Notes under the pieces: generated by a model | What the model was told of the DNA's origin: nothing | Seen by the model: the letters and a program-made list of their open reading frames with translations, nothing else | The model's database searches: none | Origin: Bacteroidota bacterium | GTDB lineage: Bacteria > Bacteroidota > Bacteroidia > NS11-12g > UBA9320 | Direction: 5' to 3' | Assembly (NCBI GenBank): GCA_003484585.1 | Contig: DNBZ01000156.1 | Location: 1-5,622 of the forward strand | Length of the DNA: 5,622 nt | Made by a program: the position numbers and the translations under genes | In this document: positions 1 to 4,118 of the stretch, one piece after another | How positions within the stretch are numbered: the first letter of the stretch is position 1 | Layout: every line of letters starts with the position of its first letter

Positions 1-224
1 GTGACACCCATACAGTGAAAGCATGCATCATGCCCTTTAAAATGCTCTACGGCATCACTAAAATCTATAAAATCTAAGTGTATGAGTTCTTTGAGTTTAG
101 GATGTTTGAGTCCTAAGCTTCTTCTATTTATAGCGAGCACTTCATCTACCTTGTCATTTGCCAAACACTCATTGAGCGTAGACCGACCTACCATACCGGT
201 GGCTCCTGTTATTATTACTTTCAT
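1..224 (-). CDS. NAD(P)-binding Rossmann-fold protein (atypical SDR/NAD(P)H-binding family), 5' part only
   Basis: The first 74 codons of a gene that continues beyond the left edge. The N-terminus starts with a beta strand followed by TGATGMVG (residues 6-13), the GxxGxxG dinucleotide loop of extended and atypical short-chain dehydrogenases. NRR at 33-35 follows the second strand, where arginines usually favour NADPH. The segment DACFHCMGV (66-74) resembles the DACFxCLGVSS stretch common in Bacteroidota proteins annotated as 'NAD(P)H-binding' or 'NAD-dependent epimerase'. The ATG lies inside the stop of the upstream dehydrogenase gene (ATGA, 4-base overlap), so it is the third gene of the tetR-led operon and probably translationally coupled. 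The substrate cannot be told because the catalytic region is outside the window. The Rossmann fold is clear; the exact subfamily is inference. Confidence 0.85.
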   Translation of the reverse strand, partial: MKVIITGATGMVGRSTLNECLANDKVDEVLAINRRSLGLKHPKLKELIHLDFIDFSDAVEHFKGHDACFHCMGV

Positions 225-1003
225 TTGGTTACTTCTTGCATTTCACGAATTTGCTTCAGAACCATATTCTTAGGCATAAAAGGCATTAACTTCATTAGTA
301 TTTTTTGACTAAATGTTAAGCCACTAATAACATCTATATCACCTGACAGCATTGCATCATAACCCTCTTGAGCTACGTGCTCGGCACTGGTTAGGTTATC
401 AAAGAGCTTCGTTCTATCCATACCGCTTACCTTACCAAAATCAGTATCTGTAGCCCCTGGCATTAGATTAGTCATAGTGACTCCAGTGCCTCGCAGTTCT
501 TCAGATAGAGCATTACTAAATGAAGTCACAAAAGCCTTAGTAGCATAGTACGTAGCCTGTAGAGGTCCTGGGATAAGTGAGGCTGTAGAGCTTACATTGA
601 GCACCTTGCCATTTCCTTTTTTTACAAAATCATTTGTGAATAGATGAGTTAGCTGGGTAAGAGCTATTACATTGAGTAGTATCATAGATACATCTTCTTC
701 TAGCTTACGCTCAAGAAATTTACCTATACCTCCAAAGCCCGCATTATTTATAAGATAATCAACTTCAATGTCCAACGATTTCACCTCATCATAGAGTTTC
801 TGTGCGGCATTGGGAGCAGTCAAGTCTTTGGTGATTACTGCTGCTACAATTTTATACTTCGCCTCTAAGTCAATTTTCAACTCGTTTAGCTTCTCTGTAC
901 TTCTAGCTACTAAGATGAGGTCGCCACCTATAGCTGCGTGTATACGTGCCAACTCTAGTCCTATACCAGAACTTGCTCCGGTAATAAGTGCTGTCTTCTT
1001 CAT
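221..1003 (-). CDS. Short-chain dehydrogenase/reductase (classical SDR, DltE/YqjQ-like)
   Basis: A 260-residue cytoplasmic oxidoreductase, the usual length for a classical SDR. The motifs are complete: TGASSGIG at 8-15 (dinucleotide loop), R34 after the second strand (suggests NADPH), NNAG at 86-89, catalytic N111, S139 in the NVSS strand, and Y152-x3-K156 as the catalytic Tyr/Lys pair. PGATDT at 182-187 is the usual segment after the sixth strand. The C-terminal tail (about 230-260) is rich in Met and Lys and looks like the extra helix of the DltE/YqjQ-type reductases often annotated as 'SDR family oxidoreductase'. It overlaps the upstream regulator by ATGA and the downstream Rossmann gene by ATGA, so it is the middle gene of a three-gene operon. 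No active-site residue is missing, so it should be an active enzyme. The natural substrate cannot be inferred; aldehyde or ketone reduction is a reasonable guess given control by a TetR protein. Confidence 0.93.
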   Translation of the reverse strand: MKKTALITGASSGIGLELARIHAAIGGDLILVARSTEKLNELKIDLEAKYKIVAAVITKDLTAPNAAQKLYDEVKSLDIEVDYLINNAGFGGIGKFLERKLEEDVSMILLNVIALTQLTHLFTNDFVKKGNGKVLNVSSTASLIPGPLQATYYATKAFVTSFSNALSEELRGTGVTMTNLMPGATDTDFGKVSGMDRTKLFDNLTSAEHVAQEGYDAMLSGDIDVISGLTFSQKILMKLMPFMPKNMVLKQIREMQEVTK

Positions 1004-1524
1004 TGTATATATTTTTTTCGTAATGTTTCTAATAATTTAGCTGTATTTATACTATCCCTTTTAAGTAATACTGTGGTAGCAAAACCGTCTACATAACTCA
1101 TGATAAGATCTGCTTCAGCATCTGCATCTGCGTACTTCAACTCTGTGAGAGCTTTTACTAAAATGTCTTTAGTCGGTTTGCTCATCTCGTCATCGTAGAA
1201 ATCATTCTGCCATTTGAGCGAATAGATTAATCGCCAAAACGGATAATCTTGCTCCCCGATGTGAAACGGCAACTCCATAATGGCTTGCACTCGTTTAGCT
1301 GAGTCAGGTAGCTCTATAATACTTGCTAGCAGCGGCTCAACTTTCTCCTTTCCCATTTGCATAACAGCATTAAGAAGTCCGACTTTATTTTGAAAGTGCC
1401 GAAATATTAGCCCTTCAGAAACACCTGCTTCTTTAGCTATTAGATTAGTAGATACTGCATAAAACCCTTTGTTAGAAAAAAGTTCCAAAGCGGTTTGAAG
1501 TATAGCAACTTGCTTGTCAGTCAT
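1000..1524 (-). CDS. TetR/AcrR-family transcriptional regulator
   Basis: A 174-residue protein, slightly short for the family (usually about 190-210). Residues 5-50 form the TetR_N DNA-binding domain: helix 1 with ALELFSNKGF (12-21), then the helix-turn-helix at about 25-44, with the family signature TNLIAKEAGVSEGLIFRHF (26-44). The rest is an all-helical ligand and dimer domain with an aromatic cluster (YPFWRLIYSLKW, 94-105) that could line a ligand pocket. It heads the operon with the SDR and the Rossmann protein (4-base ATGA overlap with the SDR). Two GTAAGTAA-based palindromes and a promoter lie just upstream, so it most likely represses its own operon and perhaps the divergent membrane-protein gene, with release by a small molecule. 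The start is the ATG at 1524; no Shine-Dalgarno is seen, as is usual in Bacteroidota. Family assignment is firm; targets and ligand are inferred. Confidence 0.93.
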   Translation of the reverse strand: MTDKQVAILQTALELFSNKGFYAVSTNLIAKEAGVSEGLIFRHFQNKVGLLNAVMQMGKEKVEPLLASIIELPDSAKRVQAIMELPFHIGEQDYPFWRLIYSLKWQNDFYDDEMSKPTKDILVKALTELKYADADAEADLIMSYVDGFATTVLLKRDSINTAKLLETLRKKYIQ

Positions 1525-1527
1525 AAT

Positions 1528-1547
1528 GTAAGTAAGTAATTGCTTAC
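1528..1547. promoter_or_regulatory. Proposed TetR operator 1
   Basis: The plus strand reads GTAAGTAAGTAATTGCTTAC. The inner 16 bases (1532-1547) form a palindrome with 7 of 8 arm positions matched (GTAAGTAA against GTAAGCAA), and a further overlapping GTAAGTAA half-site starts at 1528. It abuts the last base of the -7 box and covers the predicted transcription start and leader of the tetR-like gene, so binding there would block initiation. The palindrome is seen directly; assignment to this regulator is inference from position and from the repeat at 1585. Confidence 0.55.
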
Positions 1548-1578
1548 AAATGTAGCATTAATTTTATTAAGATACAAA
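1547..1578 (-). promoter_or_regulatory. Promoter of the tetR-SDR operon (Bacteroidota type)
   Basis: Reading leftward, TTTG (1578-1575) is followed after 20 bases by TACATTTG (1554-1547), which fits the Bacteroidota -33/-7 consensus TTTG-N~19-TAnnTTTG. A start of transcription about 6 bases further on, near 1541, would give a leader of roughly 16 bases before the ATG at 1524. The -33 box is next to one palindrome and the start point falls in the other, the expected arrangement for repression by the encoded TetR protein. Confidence 0.6.
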
Positions 1579-1584
1579 CAAACT

Positions 1585-1604
1585 GTAAGTAACCACTCAC
1601 TTAT
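1585..1604. promoter_or_regulatory. Proposed TetR operator 2
   Basis: GTAAGTAA (1585-1592) and TCACTTAT (1597-1604) make an imperfect inverted repeat (6 of 8 positions) around a 4-base centre. The left arm is identical to the GTAAGTAA half-site of the element at 1528-1547. It sits directly upstream of the -33 box of the tetR-like gene and about 45 bases before the possible -7 box of the divergent membrane-protein gene, so a repressor bound here could affect both directions. Confidence 0.42.
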
Positions 1605-1648
1605 CTATATTATACAGCACAACTAAAAATGCTACTCAGCAATTTTAA

Positions 1649-1656
1649 TATCTTTG
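1649..1656 (+). promoter_or_regulatory. Possible -7 element for the membrane-protein gene
   Basis: TATCTTTG matches TAnnTTTG on the plus strand, 53 bases before the ATG at 1710. No TTG/TTTG box is present at the expected -33 distance (about 1621-1632), so the promoter is incomplete by consensus. It would give a leader of about 48 bases. Confidence 0.35.
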
Positions 1657-1709
1657 ACGCTAATAGATAAACACATTAAAAAACCATAATCGACTATACT
1701 CCAATAGCC

Positions 1710-2387
1710 ATGATACCAAACTTACCACTCTTTATTAGTATTACATTCTTAGCCGCTGTAGCATACACCTACCTAGTTACTATGCAGGCAAGCAATAATC
1801 ACAAAGCAGTGCGATGGGGCTCTCTCTTATGGCTCTTAGCCATAGCCGTACCTACGCTCTACGGCTTTTTCTTAGATACGAGCACCGCACCTCCACGTAT
1901 GCCAATACTCCTAGCACCTGCACTCATTGCTATTCTCATAGCTTTCAATACCCAGAAGGGGAGAGTATTCATAGATTCACTAGATATCAAACTATTAACT
2001 TGGCTCAGCCTTGTACGTATTCCTGTAGAGATCTGTTTATTTTGGCTATTTCTCGAAGGACAAGTACCAGAGGTAATGACCTTCGAAGGAAGAAACTGGG
2101 ACATCCTCGCCGGGGCCACTGCACCTATAGTGGCGTACTTCTACTTCAATAGAAAAACCCTGAGCAAAAAATTATTCCTAGCTTGGAATGTAATCGGAGT
2201 CCTACTACTCGTAAATATCATAGTGCACGCTGTACTATCAGTACCCAGCCCCATTCAGCAGTTCGGTCTTGAGCAACCCAATATGGCTATTTTACACTTC
2301 CCATTTGTTTGGCTAGCTAGCTATGTAGCACCCATTGTATTGTTTAGCCATTTTGTGATAATTAGGAGATTGATAAGAGGGAATTAA
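1710..2387 (+). CDS. Seven-helix integral membrane protein of unknown function
   Basis: A 225-residue hydrophobic protein with about seven predicted membrane segments, judged by eye: 5-24, 36-55, 63-79, 95-115, 131-147, 155-178 and 194-218. There is no soluble domain. Notable polar stretches are VRIPVE (102-107) inside the fourth segment, FEGRNWDILAG (125-135) just before the fifth, and the C-terminal HFPFVWLASYVAP (196-208) in the last. These recall a family of uncharacterised Bacteroidota membrane proteins I have seen only as 'hypothetical protein'. The protein ends in a basic tail (RRLIRGN), so a cytoplasmic C-terminus is likely. The gene is divergent from the tetR-led operon and shares its regulatory gap, so it may be under the same repressor. 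No transporter or enzyme motif was recognised and I assign no function. Confidence 0.85.
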   Translation: MIPNLPLFISITFLAAVAYTYLVTMQASNNHKAVRWGSLLWLLAIAVPTLYGFFLDTSTAPPRMPILLAPALIAILIAFNTQKGRVFIDSLDIKLLTWLSLVRIPVEICLFWLFLEGQVPEVMTFEGRNWDILAGATAPIVAYFYFNRKTLSKKLFLAWNVIGVLLLVNIIVHAVLSVPSPIQQFGLEQPNMAILHFPFVWLASYVAPIVLFSHFVIIRRLIRGN

Positions 2388-2622
2388 TCCAAAAACAAGT
2401 AATAATAACCGCATAATCTTAATGCTAATAGTTCTAATCTATTCTATAAAAAAAGATGCTGCTCATTATTGGCCCCACTGGCCTTTTCCTATATTCATAT
2501 GCGACTCTTATAGAGCCCATCCTCGTCAATATAAAATCAATAAGCATGAGGGAAATACATTTCCTATGAAAAGTTCGACTTGGAATTTAAGTTAGGCTTA
2601 CTTTTACATTCAATAAAACACC
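2388..2622. other. Convergent intergenic gap with a doubtful 37-codon ORF
   Basis: This 235-base gap lies between the 3' ends of the membrane-protein and PTPS genes. An ORF at 2456-2569 (plus strand) encodes 37 residues: a hydrophobic stretch (GLFLYSYATLIEP, 9-21) and then a short polar tail. It lacks a ribosome site and could be chance or a gene remnant. Hairpins are weak only: GGCC-5-GGCC followed by TTTT (2471-2487), AAGTTAGGCTTACTT followed by TTT (2589-2606), and GGAAAT-2-ATTTCC (2551-2564). None is a convincing intrinsic terminator, although the first two could act as weak ones for the plus-strand gene. Confidence 0.4.
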
Positions 2623-3030
2623 TTAGCCATAATACTCCACGTACTGATTTTCAGTCTCATATAGTTTAATGCAGTGTAGTGTAGCACCTTCTGGCATTTC
2701 GTCTTCTATCTGTTCCCAGATTTTCATTACGATATTTTCTATGCTAGGCATTACATCTTTCAGAAAGTCTACGTCTAGATTAAAATTCTTATGGTCTAGC
2801 TTAGATACAACCTTGTCTTGCAAAACAATTTTTAGTTTTTTGAGATCCATCACAAAACCAGTATCAGGATTAGGAACACCTTTCACTGTAACGAAGAGAT
2901 CAAAATTATGACCATGCCAGTTTGTATTAGCACACTTGCCAAAAACAGCATCGTTCTGCTCTTCTGTCCAACTAGGATTAAAGAGTTTATGTGCTCCATT
3001 AAAATGAACTTTTCGTGTTACGTATACCAT
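2623..3030 (-). CDS. 6-pyruvoyl-tetrahydropterin synthase / 6-carboxytetrahydropterin synthase (PTPS/QueD family)
   Basis: A 135-residue pterin enzyme acting on 7,8-dihydroneopterin triphosphate, giving 6-pyruvoyl-tetrahydropterin (biopterin route) or 6-carboxytetrahydropterin (queuosine precursor route, QueD). All key residues are visible: zinc ligands H14, H39 and H41, with the last two in NWHGHNF; nucleophile C33 in FGKCAN; D79-H80 in LDHKNFNLDV; PSIEN at 95-99; and pterin-anchoring E125 in LYETEN. The GKCxNxNxHGHN, TGFVMDL and LDHKNxNLDV patterns resemble animal PTPS more than short E. coli QueD (CxxxHGHS). I start at the ATG at 3030. An in-frame TTG at 3042 would add four residues, but it lies within the proposed -7 element. 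The gene stands alone, with no queC, queE or folE beside it, so context does not decide between the two pathways; automatic annotation usually calls such proteins queD. Confidence 0.93.
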   Translation of the reverse strand: MVYVTRKVHFNGAHKLFNPSWTEEQNDAVFGKCANTNWHGHNFDLFVTVKGVPNPDTGFVMDLKKLKIVLQDKVVSKLDHKNFNLDVDFLKDVMPSIENIVMKIWEQIEDEMPEGATLHCIKLYETENQYVEYYG

Positions 3031-3039
3031 TGAAAGGTG

Positions 3040-3047
3040 CAAAAGTA
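3040..3047 (-). promoter_or_regulatory. -7 element of the PTPS gene, inside a repeat copy
   Basis: Reading leftward, TACTTTTG fits TAnnTTTG and ends 9 bases before the ATG at 3030, giving a leader of only a few bases. No TTG box is seen 17-23 bases upstream; that stretch is the tandem repeat. The box is formed where the outermost 19-base repeat unit meets a G: the next unit inward has TACTTTTT instead and does not match. Confidence 0.45.
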
Positions 3048-3078
3048 AGTCTAAGATTAAAAAGTAAGTCTAAGATTA
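3041..3078. repeat. Perfect 19-base tandem duplication
   Basis: The unit AAAAGTAAGTCTAAGATTA occurs at 3041-3059 and again, identical, at 3060-3078. A third, degenerate relative follows at 3079-3100 and shares the core TAAGTCTAA (3089-3097). The duplication lies immediately upstream of the PTPS gene and carries its -7 element. Two copies with no spacers and a low-complexity unit exclude CRISPR. Confidence 0.85.
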
Positions 3079-3144
3079 AAATTAAATCTAAGTCTAATCT
3101 TTAACTTTTGACGCCAAGATTAAACTTAAACATAAACTTAGACT

Positions 3145-3152
3145 TAAATTTG
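3145..3152 (+). promoter_or_regulatory. -7 element of hldD, inside a repeat copy
   Basis: TAAATTTG fits TAnnTTTG and ends only 6 bases before the ATG at 3159. Transcription starting at the usual distance would begin at or next to the A of the ATG, giving a leaderless mRNA. No -33 TTG box lies 17-23 bases upstream; the nearest TTTG (3107-3110) is 34 bases away. Confidence 0.45.
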
Positions 3153-3158
3153 TGATAC

Positions 3159-4118
3159 ATGGCGATACTCGTTACCGGTGCAGCAGGATTTATAGGCAGC
3201 TGTTTAGTCTCTTTTCTCAATGAAAAAGGCCTAACAGATCTCATCCTAGTAGATGATTTTAGCAAAGCAGAAAAAGCTAGGAATCTGGAAGGAAAACTCT
3301 TTACGGCTAAAATAGACCGCTCTATATTTCTTCACGACATGGGCAGACACTCGATTGAGTTTGTGTTTCACATAGGAGCTCGTACAGATACTACAGAGTT
3401 TGACAAGAGCATCTTCGATGAGCTGAATATGGACTATTCTCAAAAACTTTGGAATCACTGCACTGCGAATAATATCCCATTTCTATACGCATCATCTGCA
3501 GCTACCTATGGTGGTGGCGAGCACGGTTTTGATGATACTGCAGATGGTACTCCGCTCCTACCACTTAATCCATATGGACAGAGCAAACAAGACTTTGATC
3601 TATGGGCATTAGAGCAAGAAAATAAACCCCCTTTTTGGGTAGGTTTAAAATTCTTCAATGTCTTTGGGCCTAATGAGTACCACAAAGGCAGAATGGCCAG
3701 TGTAGTGATGCATGCCTTTAACCAGATAAAAGAAAACGGAAGCCTAAAACTTTTCCAAAGCCATAACACTAAGTACGAAAACGGCGGACAAATACGTGAT
3801 TTTATATATGTGAAAGATCTACTTTCACTTATGTGGTTTTGGTACGAGAAACGAACAGATAACGGCATCTACAACGCAGGTACAGGAACAGCCCGAACCT
3901 TCAATGATTTGGCCAATGCCATATTTATCGCCGTAAACAAAACTCCACACATAAACTACATCCCGACTCCGGAAGATATACGTGACAAGTATCAATACTT
4001 TACCGAAGCTAAGATGGAGAAAACCCGTAAAGCTGGATACGATAAACCTTTTTATGAGCTAGAAGATGCCGTAGCTGATTATGTACAAAACTACTTAATG
4101 CAAAACGCTAGCTATTGA
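3159..4118 (+). CDS. hldD: ADP-glyceromanno-heptose 6-epimerase
   Basis: A 319-residue extended SDR, about the length of E. coli HldD (RfaD, 310). It converts ADP-D-glycero-beta-D-manno-heptose to the L-glycero form, the last step in making the heptose donor for lipopolysaccharide inner core; it acts in the cytoplasm. Visible features are TGAAGFIG (6-13, NADP loop), VDDF (31-34) at the end of the second strand, SSAATYG (112-118) with the active-site serine region, and catalytic Y139-x3-K143 in NPYGQSK. FNVFGPNEYHKGRMASV (166-182) is diagnostic of HldD, and its K176 corresponds to the second catalytic lysine region of the E. coli enzyme (K178). RDFIYVKD (213-220) is the usual epimerase C-domain strand. 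No other heptose genes (hldE, gmhA, gmhB) are in the window. The stop overlaps the next ORF by four bases, so the two are probably co-transcribed. Confidence 0.95.
   Translation: MAILVTGAAGFIGSCLVSFLNEKGLTDLILVDDFSKAEKARNLEGKLFTAKIDRSIFLHDMGRHSIEFVFHIGARTDTTEFDKSIFDELNMDYSQKLWNHCTANNIPFLYASSAATYGGGEHGFDDTADGTPLLPLNPYGQSKQDFDLWALEQENKPPFWVGLKFFNVFGPNEYHKGRMASVVMHAFNQIKENGSLKLFQSHNTKYENGGQIRDFIYVKDLLSLMWFWYEKRTDNGIYNAGTGTARTFNDLANAIFIAVNKTPHINYIPTPEDIRDKYQYFTEAKMEKTRKAGYDKPFYELEDAVADYVQNYLMQNASY

Larger units (their letters stand above)
3040..3152. repeat. Divergent-promoter repeat region with inverted arms
   Basis: The core TAAGTCTAA occurs at 3046-3054, 3065-3073 and 3089-3097, and inverted (TTAGACTTA) at 3138-3146. 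The outermost 20 bases on each side, 3040-3059 and 3133-3152, are inverted copies matching at 17 of 20 positions (CAAAnnTAAGTCTAAGnTTA). Each arm therefore ends outward in TAnnTTTG, the -7 box for the gene on that side. The middle (about 3100-3132) holds looser words such as CTTAAA and a non-repeat island, TTTTGACGCC. The whole fills the space between PTPS and hldD. Confidence 0.7.

Noticed and set aside
1814..2152. Plus-strand 112-codon ORF within the membrane-protein gene
   Set aside because: Out-of-frame shadow: its translation is rich in Ser, Thr, Cys and Arg without domain character, while the other frame gives clean membrane helices.
2471..2487. GGCC-loop-GGCC-TTTT as an intrinsic terminator of the membrane-protein gene
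   Set aside because: The stem is only four base pairs and the T run is four bases; too weak to call as a terminator.
2551..2564. GGAAAT-AC-ATTTCC palindrome as an operator
   Set aside because: It is a single short palindrome in a convergent gap with no promoter beside it; likely chance in AT-rich sequence.
3028..3042. Longer PTPS reading frame starting at TTG 3042
   Set aside because: The TTG lies inside the proposed TACTTTTG -7 element, and homologous proteins typically begin with MVYVTRK-like sequence, which matches the ATG at 3030.
3040..3152. Repeats between PTPS and hldD as a CRISPR array
   Set aside because: The units are 19 bases or less, adjacent without unique spacers, AT-rich, and include an inverted copy; there are no cas genes in the window.
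3506..3868. Minus-strand 120-codon ORF opposite hldD
   Set aside because: It is entirely inside hldD, whose motifs are unambiguous; the antisense product has no recognisable features.
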